The notes: generated from the letters alone by a model not told the origin. A DNA stretch of 64,000 bases from Choristoneura fumiferana (GCF_025370935.1 NC_133498.1:6194543-6258542), one strand, 5' to 3'; counted from the stretch's first letter, positions 10,889 through 22,029 are shown. Translations and numbers: made by a program.

Positions 10889-11530
10889 GACTATTATATA
10901 CTCGAGTGTGGGCCGCCACTCGGCTGTATGCTGTATTAAATACTCAGTGGGCATTTGATTCTAAACACAAGCACCGTATTTATTTCCCAACATGCGAGAA
11001 AAAAACAAGTAAAACCAGCTCTCGAGCTAGCGGTACCAATAAGCATCGTAACCATGTCGAATTCACTATTTTTGATCATAAAATCGCTAGCACGCGATCA
11101 TTTCTTAACATTTTATTGTCTTTTATTAATTAATATGCCAGTTTTTGTCCGGCTGTCCGGTCATGCAACATTGCAACACACTAGCACGCTAATATTTGTC
11201 ATGACTGTACTTTGATTTAGCTGAATGATCTTGCAAGTTTGTTTGTGTAGGCGCGTCTTTAATTTTGTTAAACACCATTTTCCAACTGATGGTCTCGTGG
11301 CTTTCCATGGAATAATAAAATGTTGCTCTAGCTCGCGTGGTAGTTTCGAAAAATTTCTTCTTAGTCATTTTCTATGACTTAAGAGAAATTTCTGCTTAAT
11401 TTCAAATCTCCAGCTCCTGCGGTTTAGGCTGTCTGTCAGTCAATCAGTTGCGATATACATGTCTTTGAGCAAAGGATCCATATTTTAGAGATGCTAAAAA
11501 AAACAAAGACAGTATTGTCTAAAGCAGAGT

Positions 11531-11655
11531 TTAGACATGCAAGGAAAATCGTGCAAGTTGCATTACATTGCGGCGCTCGATTGACCACTACAAACTCGTT
11601 GGCTTTACGGCCTCGAAATGTAATGCAACTTGCACGATTTTCCTTGCAAGTCTAA
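11531..11655. repeat. MITE-3: 37-bp inverted arms
   Basis: TGCAAGGAAAATCGTGCAAG (from 11538) is reversed exactly at 11619-11655. The following bases, CATCTCTTTCTACCCTCGTC to 11770, recur at about 17750 and 60735, so the family is larger than the hairpin. Confidence 0.7.
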
Positions 11656-12982
11656 CTAGGCTTAACTCGCTGACGTTCGCTATCGTATTCAGCATCTCTT
11701 TCTACCCTCGTCTGACATCGTGTGACAGAAAAGTGGTGAAAACGATTGTGATTACAAGTGTGTTAGACAAAGACCTCAGATCAGCAGTAAAAAACCCTAG
11801 AGCTGAAAAGATGCATGACTGTGATTAAAACGATAGAGGTGAGTAGGTAAGAGTTGTAGCGTTTGCATTCTGTACGCTCTGCCTATCTCAATGGGATACA
11901 GGTATGCACTTATGTAGCCCTGTCCCTATGTTCATTCTTTATTGAAAACAGCGCCATCTCTCGTTCTGGGCAAGAACAATAAATATGAAAAATACTGTGG
12001 AAAAATAGATAGTTAATTGTCTCCAAAACACGTAGGGAAATTAGAGGTAGTGTAGGGGTACACATGTGTTCGTCCCGACTCCTTGCTTTTCTGTTTATTT
12101 TTTCATTATGTTTCATTTGTTTATGTAAATATCAAAGCAATACATAAAGAGAGACAAATGTTAAGTTCACAAGGGGTGTTAGGCTAGCTTTCTTGTGTCA
12201 GCTCACCGCTGACGGTGTGAATAGAAGTCACAGAGTAGATTTTAGAATGAATAATGACCAACAAAATCATCAACGTATCAACGACATTCGGGGAAGTACT
12301 TAATTGTATTGAATCTAATGAGGGTTTCTGTAATAGCTAAATGGCACTAGTATCGTGAGATCCATTTGTCACTTTTGACATTTGTGTCAAATTTATGATT
12401 GGTTAAATAACTAAATACTGATGGTATGGTACTGGCGGTTGGCTTGGTGTTTTAACACTTTAGCATTATGCAGAGCCAGTGTCCGATTCACAACCGCAAT
12501 GACACATACCGTCCTTCGTGTTGTCTATTTGTACTTAATAATATTGCTGTGTTTTGTGTTGTGAGTAAATGTAATTTCTTTTAATCAGCCAATCGCAAGC
12601 GAGACTGAAACGTCAAACGGGTTTTACGGTACTAACGCCATCTAGCGATATATGGCCTTTCAAAAACCCCTTATTGATGTGGCACTGGTGTACTTACAAC
12701 TTAAGGTGACAATAATAAACCGTGATTAATAAAAAAATCTATGAATAAAATATGAAGACTCGTGTCGGCCCATCCTTGAACCTATTGATAAGAACGAGTA
12801 TTTAAAAAAAACAATAATTGCACAGACACTGCAACTCAAACGCAGTATCGTGACTGCATTTTTTTCAACAATCGATCAGACAATCATGCAGTTCTTATTG
12901 CTTCTGACACTTATTGCCTTCTGAAGATGAAATACTAGCGAATCGTATTTTTTATGATACGCGTCTTTGATTTGAGGAGACG

Positions 12983-13049
12983 ATCTTAATTGGTGGCGCA
13001 CGCGACGCAAAAAAAAGATGACGCTCTACCACGTGATTAAGATCGGCCA
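12983..13049. repeat. Short inverted repeat (CGATCTTAATTGGTGG)
   Basis: CGATCTTAATTGGTGG and CCACGTGATTAAGATCGG are imperfect complements around a 30-bp centre. Confidence 0.5.
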
Positions 13050-13204
13050 AGTGTGTGCCGGATCGCGCATAACGAAGGGTCCTCCATTTTAGAGTTATAA
13101 AAGATTGAAATTCAAGTTTAGACAGGGAAAGAAATACTAACATGCGATGTCACACGCAAGACAGCAGAACAAAGACTTTTCCGAACTGGTGGTAGTTTTT
13201 TTTT

Positions 13205-13272
13205 GACATTCATCTGCGCTGGTTATGGCTTGAATTGAATAAAGATATTTTGACTTTGACTTTGACTTTGAA
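13205..13272 (+). mobile_element. LINE 3' tail (AATAAAGATATTTTGACTTTGAC)
   Basis: ATTGAATAAAGATATTTTGA ends in tandem CTTTGA units, a short-repeat tail typical of lepidopteran LINEs. Confidence 0.55.
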
Positions 13273-13340
13273 GCACCAGGGTAGGCACTACTATTCATCG
13301 GTCGCAACTCTCGCTAAATCCCCCGCTAGACCGGCAGGGC

Positions 13341-13460
13341 TGCTACGAAATTCGAAAATCAAAGTTTGTGTCTTTCAGTCTCTCTGACACTTATACTATT
13401 TAATACGAGAGCGAGAGGGACGGTACGAAACGAACTTTGATGTTCGAATTTCGGAGTAGG
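13341..13460. repeat. MITE-1 copy (CTACGAA foldback)
   Basis: TGCTACGAAATTCGAAAATC at the left and GATGTTCGAATTTCGGAGTA at the right are inverted; the centre holds TTAATACGAGAGCGAGAGGG. Five copies in the window. Confidence 0.7.
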
Positions 13461-14120
13461 CCCCCAGTAGGAGGCCTACCAAGCCTACGGCTTCCGGTTC
13501 ATAATCGCCACTAAACCTTTTTCCCCAACGGCTTTGTTTTTCGAGCGATGTGGCCTTTTCTTCGATTACGGAACCCAAAAAAAGGAACCTCTAGTCTATG
13601 GTAACTCACAAACCGACGCACCGGAGCCCATTTTCCACTGATAAAAAGACTCATTTGCAGTCACTATCGAGACTAATTTGTCGCCAATACTACATATACA
13701 TGTATATGTGATTAACATAGTAACACGCACATGTGCGCGTGCGTCAGGCAATAAAAACTAAGTAGTGCTTTAATGTAACGTATTGAAATTAAAACTTTTG
13801 ATGTGCGGTTTTGACCGACTTTAAACAAAAGGGTGTCGTGAGTTAACACGTCTGCCATTCTGGAGTTTATTCTGTTTTAGGGATTATTGATTGGTTAATA
13901 AATATGAATAGCTTCCAAGGCATTACATTATAAATTTTGAAGATGATTAAAAATACACACAAGAGTAGGTAGTTAGTTTATAGTTAAATTTTATTTATGG
14001 TTATTTTATCTTAATATGAGTTTTCTCTTTAATTAATTTAATATCTACAAAATCTAATATTTAGCACACAGGATATTTCGAGGATTTAACGTTTTAAACT
14101 TTTGTGATTTTCACTCATAG

Positions 14121-14252
14121 TCAAAATACCCCAAACGGGACTTATCACCTTACACGGTCTACCCTTGATCACGGCCACTGTAACGTGGTCGAAACGTCGA
14201 GGTAAATATTACTCGTGTGTTTTAGCGTGATAAGCCCCGTTTGTGGTATTTT
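14121..14252. repeat. Inverted-repeat element with a GAAACGTC core
   Basis: Arms AAAATACCCCAAACGGGACT (from 14123) and its near complement at 14227-14252 enclose a stem-loop GGCCAC-TGTAAC-GTGGTC (14173-14190) followed by GAAACGTC (14191-14198). Confidence 0.55.
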
Positions 14253-14759
14253 TACTATTTCCAGGATTGTACTCGTAGATGCCAGTTGCAGTAGAGGTTA
14301 TAAATGTTTCTATACTTAGTTCCTTCCATGAATAGACTGAAAACACATAGGTATTTTTGTGTATTACCTATACGTTAATGTATTTACTGTGTGTTCACCA
14401 AATTTGTATAGGGGGTGGAAGTAACACTTTAGGACCTAAAGTGTTATCTAAAGTTTAGGTGACGTATGCTGGGCAGCCAACGTGTTAATTGTATGTCTGT
14501 CTGTGACATCTAAGTTCCCGAACGGATTGAACGGTTTAGAGTTTAGATGCGAGGCAGATAAACTATATATGTAAGTATTCTTAATTGTACAAAATAAAGC
14601 TAAAGTAGCAAGCTCATTACATTCACGATGCAAATTTTCGGAATTCCCATGGAAATTTAGCAAAATCCACGAATTTTAATTCAACTGCTTGATCTATTGA
14701 TTTACGTAATTTATTGAATCAGGCGTTACTTTGCGGAGGTCCATATCAATGAACTAAAA

Positions 14760-14832
14760 GAACAACAACACAACAACAACAACACAACAACTAACAACAA
14801 CAACAACTAACAACACACAACAACTAACAACT
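14760..14832. repeat. AAC-rich low-complexity run
   Basis: AACAACAAC units interrupted by CACA and CTAACAAC, inside the repeat at 14706-15461. Confidence 0.85.
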
Positions 14833-14855
14833 GGTAGCATGGTGTACGGTTGTGT

Positions 14856-14898
14856 CACTCTGAAGATGAGCTCTGGTTGAGTTCGAAACGCGTCATTG
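14856..14898 (+). ncRNA. Hammerhead-ribozyme-like motif, copy 1
   Basis: CTGAAGA (14860-14866) fits the CUGANGA box. A stem GAGCTC/GAGTTC with loop TGGTT follows, then GAAAC and the cleavage triplet GTC (14892-14894) over a tiny stem III. One extra T separates the CUGANGA box from stem II, so activity is doubtful. Stem I (CACT/ATTG) is partly damaged. Confidence 0.45.
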
Positions 14899-15572
14899 TA
14901 GTGCGGTGGTGGTGATAGATGGGTTTGTGTGATTTGTGCGTGTTCTTACAGTGTGGAGGTGGAGGAGCTGCATGAACACGCATATTTTGCATAAGCTTAG
15001 CTATCGTAAGGTCGCGGGTGAGCAAGGAAATTATTTTAGTTCATTGATTTACGCGTTCGAAGCTGCGGGTACACACTAGTGTGTCATAAAAAATAACTTA
15101 GCTTAGTACTTATAGTGTTATGAATATTTTCCTATGAAATCGACAAGTTCTTGAACTAAAGCAACATTTTACGTAAACTCTAGTTTTACCTGTTATGTGC
15201 CTGGTTATAAGCTAGAATACATAAGAATGGTTAGATTAGAAGCTAGTTTTAGAAACCTGAATGGTTACGTAGATATATGTTTATGATCATCTAGATGTTA
15301 AATTTATGAACAGCAAAAATCTGGGAATTGATCCAGATTTATAAAAAAAAACAAAGAGAGAAATAAAACTAAAACAGTTACTTTACTCACTCGCGACCTT
15401 TTTAAGCAAAGCAAAAAGTAAGTAAGCAAAGTAACGCCTGATTCAGTAAATTATATAAAACATTTGTCCTTTTGACGACCGGATATACCAGTGATAAGAC
15501 TGGCCTTGAGGATTCGAGTGCGAAATTCACGATTAATTGGTGTCAACATAAAACATCAATGGACTGAATAGG

Positions 15573-15695
15573 TACAGTCAACGTCATAAATATCTTGTCG
15601 CTTTCAGTCAGTACACAGTTTCGTATAGCTTTTCAAACATGACGTTAAAATGGCAAGGTACAAAAGTGATCACTTATTTATGGCGTTGACTGTAC
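15573..15695. repeat. Inverted-repeat element (TACAGTCAACG)
   Basis: TACAGTCAACGTCATAAATA (15573-15592) and TATTTATGGCGTTGACTGTA (to 15695) are inverted with one mismatch, 123 bp in total. Confidence 0.7.
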
Positions 15696-15696
15696 A

Positions 15697-15850
15697 ATTA
15701 CTTTGCTCTCCCGCGACCTTGTGATAAGCTACGTCTATGTCAGCTCCTCCGCCATCTGACTGTAAGGACACAAAACTTACTATCATATCGCCACACAACA
15801 CCGACGCGTTTCGAACTCAGCAAGAGTCCAATCTCAGAGCAACACAACCA
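15697..15850 (-). mobile_element. Penelope-like (?) repeat copy, diverged
   Basis: CTCTCCCGCGACCTTGTGAT, CAGCTCCTCCGCCATCTGAC and GACGCGTTTCGAACTCAGC follow the order of the 32.5-kb copy. Confidence 0.5.
15797..15842 (-). ncRNA. Hammerhead-ribozyme-like motif, copy 4, degraded
   Basis: GAAACGCGTC is intact on the minus strand, but the box reads CTGAGAT, so the GA of CUGANGA is broken. Stem II is GGACTC/GAGTTC. Dead relative of copies 1-3, within a diverged copy of the repeat at about 15700-15850. Confidence 0.45.
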
Positions 15851-15892
15851 ATAAATAAATCTACTGAATAAAATACATAAAAAAATCTATTA

Positions 15893-16020
15893 AATATCGA
15901 AAATACAAACTGAAACATAAATGCACAGAAAAAAGAGACCAGCGCTGGAAATCGAACCCAGGTCCTAAGCATTCCGCGCTGCGTGCTATACCCCTACACC
16001 ACCACTGGACAGGAGTACAG
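15893..16020 (-). mobile_element. SINE-B copy, 3' truncated
   Basis: Reversed SINE-B from TATCGAAAATACAAACTG to CACCACTGGACAGGAG. The B box has one extra base (GGTTCGATTTCC on the minus strand). The head and part of the body are kept. Confidence 0.68.
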
Positions 16021-16498
16021 GCACAAATTTCTCCTAAGCACCACATCTCAGCTTGTTTGTTTCTTATTTAGCCACTTAAACAGCGACACTAGCGACATCT
16101 CTGCTTTAGCCCTCATCGAGAAACTTTCAGCATTCCATCGGAAGTAACCGCTCACCCGGGCAAGAATCTATGTCTATTTAATATAATTTAGCATTCGATT
16201 TCATTAATTAGCATCACAACGCTCTAAGAGAAACAGCTTCGAAAAGTCTGGTATCTCGTTCACCTCACTTAGGAATGAAAAGGACAGCAATGATCTCTAA
16301 ATAGGGCATAAAAATATGCAAGAATGCCTATAGGTGCTGTTAACATGTTTTAATTTTTATTGTCAATTGTTTGTTAATGGATGCAAGGAAAAAGTTGAGA
16401 ATTTTGTCTCGCATTGATAGATTGGTAGTGAACACCTTTTGACGATCTTTTTGACCTTAAGGTGCTAATAATTTGAGCGTTCTCTGTAACTGGCCCTA

Positions 16499-16622
16499 TG
16501 CTACGAAGTGCAAAATCGGAACTTCGTATCTTGCCGACCCGCTGCTGACGCTTATATTATTTAATACGAGAGTGAGAGGGACAGCACGGCACGAACTTCG
16601 ATTTTCGACTTTCCTAGTAGCC
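16499..16622. repeat. MITE-1 copy
   Basis: CTACGAAGTGCAAAATCGGA to ACGAACTTCGATTTTCGACT, TAGTAG, with centre TTAATACGAGAGTGAGAGGG. Confidence 0.7.
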
Positions 16623-16890
16623 CCCCCAGAACATAAAGCATTCGCTGTTTTTTTTTTGTCTAACTGAACAACAACCAGAGGCAAGCATAGAGCCAAAAAT
16701 AATGCTAAATTTCGTCACTATTGTGGTGCTTCTGACATTCTGCATCACATGGTAATAATAACAAAAAAGGGCGTTTTCGTGTACAGATGTACCCTTTCCT
16801 TTTTTTAATTTTGGAAAAAATATGTCTTTTCCTACTCAGAATCAAGAGAACATCTTTTCACACAAAATTTCTAAGCCAATATCCCTCCTT

Positions 16891-17088
16891 AGGGTGCAGA
16901 CAGACGAGCGTAATTCTTTGAGTTACGAGTCGCGTAATTTTTGCTGAATTCGGCAAGCACACGGCGACTCAAAATATAGATCATCATTTCATCATCAGCC
17001 GGAAGACGTCCACTGCTGAACACATATAGCATGAAACCAAAATTACGCGAGTCACAACACGAAACATACGCTCGTCTGGCTGCACCCT
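16891..17088. repeat. Inverted-repeat element (AGGGTGCAGACAGACGAGCG)
   Basis: AGGGTGCAGACAGACGAGCG at the left and CGCTCGTCTGGCTGCACCCT at the right. Between them lies a reversed RTE tail (CATCATCAGCCGGAAGACGT at about 16990). Confidence 0.72.
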
Positions 17089-17390
17089 TATTTTCCACCT
17101 CCATTTTTACAAAGAATTCGAAATGTTGCCATAATCACGCCACAACTTGGACAAAGAAGTAAGATTACAATCGTTTGCAAGTAGGCAACTGGCGTGTTTT
17201 GATTCGCGTGCGTTGGCTGTCCTGATGGTGATAAAAACTGTTTCTTCACTGTAATTATACTTATCGGCTTTAGCCCGCAGACCTTTGCCTGTCCTTGGTA
17301 AAAAAACAACTTCAATCACAACACAGAGAAATATCCTAACTTAGACGTTAAGTAGGTACTGGGGCCATATTGTCTATCAGACAGACGTTT

Positions 17391-17733
17391 ACAACCGGTG
17401 TGCCGCGGCACATGTATTGTGTGCCGCGTATACTTTCAGGTGTGCCACTATTGCCGCGAAGTGTATGCATTGAAATCATGAATAGCTATTTTAATGAGAA
17501 AAAAATAGTACGGAAACAATTGACGCGTGGCGTGTGCGATTAACGTTGTCAGGTTGTTATGGTAACGGAGCGGAAGGATTGGCGGGGCGGGTGGAATACT
17601 CCACGCGCCAGTCCGATTCGCTCATGACTAATTTTTACTGGTTTGCCGTGAAACCCACTTGCTGGTTTACCATCCAGTCGATAAAAAAAACTGATGACCG
17701 AAAAGTGTGCCGTTGAAACCAGAAGGTTGAAAA
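17391..17733. mobile_element. Possible hAT-type element (GTGTGCCGCGGCAC)
   Basis: CAGACGTTTACAACCGGTGT at the left and, reversed from the right, CAGGCGTTTTCAACCTTCTG resemble each other. The GTGTGCCGCGGCAC motif is common in lepidopteran hAT-like elements. No target duplication is visible. Confidence 0.4.
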
Positions 17734-17737
17734 CGCC

Positions 17738-17835
17738 TGGTTCACGATCGCATTCGCTATCTCTTTCTAGCCTCGTCTTACACCGTGTGACAGAAAGAAG
17801 TGGTGAAAACAATTGTGATTCCAAGTGTGATAATG
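17738..17835 (+). repeat. MITE-3 flank fragment
   Basis: ATTCGCTATCTCTTTCTAGC, CGTGTGACAGAAAGAAGTGG and ATTGTGATTCCAAGTGTG match 11675-11770. Confidence 0.6.
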
Positions 17836-18045
17836 GAAAAGGCATCTGGCAGAAAATCAGCGCTACATGCCTCTAACGCATCAGCAGGCTATGGGTCAGC
17901 GGCCATTTCGCTTTTACGGTAGGTACACACTTCCAGAATTGTGTACTATTTTCATGTCTGTAACTATTGCTTTATTTGTGTAAAAATCTTGGCAGTTAAA
18001 ATCGTGGGCAAAAGCTAGAATTTTTATATAAAAAAATATCATGGA

Positions 18046-18160
18046 ATGGAAAAAATACCAATTGACCTAGTCCCAATTCCCAAACTAAGCAAAGCTTGTA
18101 CTATGGGTACTAGGCAACGTATAAACATACCTAAATAGATAAATACATACTTATACAGAA
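18046..18160 (-). mobile_element. SINE-C 3' fragment
   Basis: CAATTGACCTAGTCCC, AAGCAAAGCTTGTACTATGG and CTAGGCAACGTATAAACATA match the SINE-C body in reverse. The tRNA head is absent. Confidence 0.65.
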
Positions 18161-18290
18161 TTAGGATTGCGTTTGACTACAATCACGCCTAATGTTAAGC
18201 GAAGATATGGAGTAAGATGGTGCAGCTTGCCTAATAAATGACCATTCACCCTAGATTTGAAGACGGCCAGATTGTAGCGATCAGGGAACA
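18160..18290 (-). mobile_element. Retroposon 3' UTR remnant
   Basis: TAATGTTAAGCGAAGATATG and GTGCAGCTTGCCTAATAAAT resemble the reverse of the common lepidopteran non-LTR 3' region, as at 9930-10230 but more diverged. Confidence 0.35.
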
Positions 18291-18308
18291 CAGACAGACG
18301 CAGTATCA

Positions 18309-18859
18309 TACTTTTATGTTTATTCGTAGATGCAATGTAAAGCGAAATGCTTGATGTTTGTAGCGTGACAGGCGACGTCAGTTGTGTTCTAGAATGGCGT
18401 ACATTGATACCAGTAAGTATTTAATTTGTATGAAACAAGGAAAATTTGAATTTTTTGGTGCTGGGAGGTCACGCCAACTAATGCAGACCATCAAAAAAAG
18501 AAAAGTTGCCTATCTGGGTCACGTATTAAGACATGACAGATACGAACTCTTGCAACTGATAATGATGGGCAAAGTGGCAGGCAAAAGAGCAGTGGGTCGT
18601 AGGAAGAAATCGTGGCTACGCAATATCCGGGAATGGACGGGAGTTAAGAGCGCCGCGGAGCTTTTTAGACTGGCAAAAGACCGAATTAGATATGCGGAGC
18701 TGACTGCCAACCTTCACTAGTTGGAGAGGCACTTGAAGAGAGAGAGAGAAGGAAAATTCAAAGACTCCATTATTTTGAAAAGTCGCTGAACTAATGTTGT
18801 TCAGTTTGACGAGGACGATCTATGTTTTAATTTTTTGCTTGTATTACAGGCCACACCCG
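18309..18859. mobile_element. MITE-7 copy, left end lost, interrupted by an RTE fragment
   Basis: Positions 18309-18446 and 18749-18859 together match 42954-43176 of the complete copy. The right end CAGGCCACACCCGTTATA is kept; the left inverted terminus is gone. A 302-bp LINE piece sits in the middle. Confidence 0.75.
18447..18748 (+). pseudogene. RTE-type LINE 3' end (reverse transcriptase C-terminus), 5' truncated
   Basis: It is flanked by the 10-bp duplication AAGGAAAATT (18437-18446 and 18749-18758). It encodes the extreme C-terminal region of an RTE-clade endonuclease/reverse transcriptase: KKRKVAYLGHVLRHDRYELL, then GRRKKSWLRNIREWTG, ending at a stop at 18718-18720. About 28 bases later a (GA)n tail closes the element. 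The apparent 112-codon ORF begins in the host MITE, so its first 22 residues are not LINE. RTE elements copy themselves by target-primed reverse transcription, and 5' truncation is usual. Dead copy. Confidence 0.85.
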
Positions 18860-19169
18860 TTATACACTAACAATAAATGTAAAATGTCGAAATCAGTGCC
18901 AACAAGAGCCATGCTTAGCATAATTTAAACTGCGGAAAGCTAGTTACACATACATGAATCTTTTCTTCTAGTTACTACGCTCTTGCTTGACTGGTCGTGG
19001 ACGTCAGTTCAGGATCAGTAACAAACCTTCATGACGACTTTGTGGGGAAAAAATAGAACTGGCCAGCGAAAACTGTCCACGCATTTTTTACGAAACTTTA
19101 AATGCCTAAGTACTTAGCCGTGATAGTTTTCTTTTATTGGTGATAACTCATTATAAATTTTATTTAACA

Positions 19170-19245
19170 GATAAATGTGATACCGTCTCTGTCTATTCGG
19201 ACAAAACAAACAGAGACGGCATCACAGATATCGGTCACATAAATT
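19170..19245. repeat. Inverted-repeat element (GTGATACCGTCTCTGT)
   Basis: GTGATACCGTCTCTGT and ACAGAGACGGCATCAC are near complements. The right side (GGCATCACAGATATCGGTCA) recurs diverged at 55352-55430. Confidence 0.6.
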
Positions 19246-19496
19246 AATCAATGTATGGTGAAACAGGGGGTAAATGAAGTACTATAAACCGCTTTTGCGG
19301 TTTATTTCAGATTTTCCAGCCAGCGGTTTAGCTTGTGTGGGAGGAGGACAATTGACTCTATCAAAAATGAGCAATTTAAATTTAGCAAATGGATCACTAA
19401 ATCTAAAAATGATTTTCAAGAATTAATATTTTTTAAATTATTTTGTTATGACGAAGAATTTTATTTTGGCACTTTTTCAGCATAGAGTTAGTTAAC

Positions 19497-19605
19497 AAAT
19501 ATACTCTTGCAAAATTACAGCTTTCTAGAACTAGCAATCTTTAAGAAAAGCTACGGACGGACGAAGCTATAAGAGTTCCTTGCAGGACTACGTAACCCTA
19601 AAAAG
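19497..19605 (+). mobile_element. Interspersed repeat type P, decayed 3' end
   Basis: TGCAAAATTACAGCTTTCTAG, CTACGGACGGACGAAGCTA and ACCCTAAAAA mark the same 3' end with a gap in the tandem GACA part. Confidence 0.6.
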
Positions 19606-20037
19606 GACAGTCAATTGAATCGAATAAAAAATATAAAAACACAGTCTATGGCTTCAAAATGGCGGGAGATATGACATTTGACGCGGCCATTCATCACACG
19701 TCAAACAGCGCCGCCATCTTGTGTTCCCTTACAAGGCGACATAATTATTTTAATTATTAGCGGCTGTATGAGGAGTAGATTGAGATGTCTTTTCATAATC
19801 CGGTAATAAAATTAGTAATATACTGTATTCTGTCGCGAAATGAGGTTAGAGGCATTTTGTTTATTGGTATTGGCGGTAATGACAGCAGGTGGTTGTTGGA
19901 TTAGCATAAACAATACGCATATTTTTATGGCAACATTGTTACAATATGTGATATGTCTGTCTTACAAGGATGTGGAGTGATTAAGGACACTGCAGGTTAG
20001 ACTGACTAACTTACTATTACTGATTAGCTTACTATTT

Positions 20038-20078
20038 CTGGTGTACAATAAAGAGTCATTGTATTGTATTGTATTGTA
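20038..20078 (+). mobile_element. Retroposon 3' tail with (TTGTA)n
   Basis: GGTGTACAATAAAGAGTCAT then TGTATTGTATTGTATTGTA. Confidence 0.5.
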
Positions 20079-20524
20079 ACTTATCTGTGAATCAGACCAA
20101 GCAATAAATACTACACAGCGAACGACATTGAAACTGGTCTGGTCAGTGTGCATTTTATTTATTTATTTATTTTAGGAAAACAAACAGCTTGAAATAATAC
20201 AAAGTATAAAACACATAAAAATATTAGTGTAGCTACAACAGTTTCCACTATTAAAAGAACATAACATGCTGCTCAGGCAAGACAAAAAAAAAACTAAATT
20301 TACAAGCACAACATCATCTTATTGTATTGAGGCACATGAACAAAGATATTAAAGATTAAATACACTTTACTAATTCAAAGAATTACTAAAGAGACTAACA
20401 TTAACACAGAGACACATTAAGAGATTAACATTTTAACATTTTCTTCGACAAAACAATAATTAAGCACTAGATAGAGTTGGTGAGCAGTGAAAAGCGACAA
20501 CTTTCGCTCACACAACGCTTATCC

Positions 20525-20635
20525 TAGTTTAAATAGATCTGTACGCCAAGTTTCATGAAAATCCGTTCAGCTGTTATTGCGTGATTGAGGAACAAACCTT
20601 CACAAACTTTCACATTTATGATATAGCAGGATCTT
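20525..20635 (-). mobile_element. Decayed Helitron-like 5' part
   Basis: The plus strand has TTTCATGAAAATCCGTTCAG and CACAAACTTTCACATTTATG, phrases typical of old lepidopteran Helitron-like copies read in reverse. No exact ends are visible. Confidence 0.4.
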
Positions 20636-21344
20636 GTTTTATGCGATTTCCGTTAACTTTGGCAGACAGCTCAGTTCATTGATAGCAACTATCTATTAAT
20701 TATTTTTGTATGAAAATAACAGAACACAGGATAATAAGATGTACAAAGGCGAACTAGTTTTTTATTTAGTTATTTAATTTTCTTCTCTGTTATTTAATGT
20801 AATATTTTTGACCTCAATTAAATTGTAATTTTTGGCTACATCGAAGATATAATTTTTTCTTCTTCGAAAACCTTCTACAATCTTCTTTAACGACCTTGCT
20901 TTTGTTTTCTTACAACCTAATAATATTTAGAAAAAAAGCCAATATTTATTTGCCAACACTAAATACAAGATATACACCAACACAGATAATAAAAACACAA
21001 AAGTTAAAAAAAAACTGTATAAGTAGGTAAGCTTTTTGTCCTGCGGCAAAAGGAGCTAACTCAGCTATTTCACGAAATCAAGATCCCGGATTTCCAAACA
21101 CAGCAAGTACCATTCAACCAATCCATAACAACACAACCTAATCGTGTCTGAACAAGACGTCAAGTACCATTTGTGACGATCCATATCTATTTGTCACTCA
21201 ATCACTTGTGTTGATAAATTAACTATTTCGGTTGGAAACATCGTTTTTCGGTGTATTTGCATTGATTTTTACTGCCACAGAGGACTGTGAACAAATTACT
21301 TACTGTTTTAACAACAATTAAATTACAATACAGTTATTTAAACA

Positions 21345-21385
21345 TGTTTTATGTACAATAAAGAGCTGTACAATACAATACAATA
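21345..21385 (+). mobile_element. Retroposon 3' tail (GTACAATAAAGAG)
   Basis: TTTATGTACAATAAAGAGCT then GTACAATACAATACAATA. Confidence 0.5.
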
Positions 21386-21416
21386 GAAACAACGGCAAAA
21401 TAGCTACCTAATCTGG

Positions 21417-21818
21417 AAAAAATCGGCTAAGTGCGAGTCAGATTCGCGCACGAAGAGTTCCGTACCATTATCTATACAAGACTAGACATTAGCAAAAAAC
21501 GGCAAAAAATCACCATTGTTGTACCTATTTATTTTATTTTAATTTAACTATTTATTTTCTGTGGATATTTCAAGTGTCTACCTGTTGCAGTTATTAATAT
21601 CAAGCAAAAAAAAACAAAAAGAACACGTTTGTTGTATGTTTTGTACTGTTGTTAGTGTTTGTTGTTATAGCGGCAACAGAAATGCATCATCTGTGAAAAT
21701 TTCAACTGTCTAGCTATCACGTTTGATGAGATACAGCCTGGTGACAGACAGACCGACGGACAGTGGAGTCTTGTTAATAGTATCCCGTTTTCACCCATTG
21801 GGTACGAAACCCTAGAAA
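21417..21818 (+). mobile_element. Interspersed repeat type N, complete
   Basis: From AATCGGCTAAGTGCGAGTC through ACAGCCTGGTGACAGACAGA to GGTACGAAACCCTAGAAATG. I recognise it as a common lepidopteran non-coding repeat. The overlapping ORFs are incidental. Confidence 0.62.
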
Positions 21819-21827
21819 TGATCTGTG

Positions 21828-21958
21828 TACAGTCACCGGCACCATCTGACACAACGAAGCGTGCATAAATATCTGGGGCTAGCTCTTTCTCTGGGGCCGG
21901 TAGGACGTGCCTGATATTTTTCCACACTTCGCTGTGACAGATATTAATGCAGGCTGTA
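21828..21958. repeat. MITE-5 copy
   Basis: TACAGTCACCGGCACCATCT to CAGATATTAATGCAGGCTGTA region. Same family and length as 59772-59905. Confidence 0.7.
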
Positions 21959-22029
21959 GGTACCTAATTCGTGCAAATCTGTGATGCCTTTTCCTCGACG
22001 ACGGCCAAGCCAAAAGGAAAGGTAATGAT

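Larger units (their letters stand above)
14706..15461 (+). mobile_element. Penelope-like (?) repeat with inverted ends and hammerhead-like motif
   Basis: TTTATTGAATCAGGCGTTAC near the left and its complement GTAACGCCTGATTCAGTAAA at 15430-15452 bound it. Inside are an AAC-rich run (14760-14830), the hammerhead-like motif (14856-14898), CGCATATTTTGCATAAGC and GTCGCGGGTGAGCAAGG. The same order, without the interruptions, is at 32440-32690 in reverse. No reverse transcriptase is present. Penelope-like assignment is an inference from the ribozyme-like motif. Confidence 0.5.

Noticed and set aside
11910..12116. Small minus-strand ORF as a gene
   Set aside because: Random AT-rich frame with no motif, and no conserved context.
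19283..19308. Hairpin AAACCGC-TTTT-GCGGTTT as a terminator
   Set aside because: Rho-independent terminators do not apply to this genome, and no transcript ends there that I can see.
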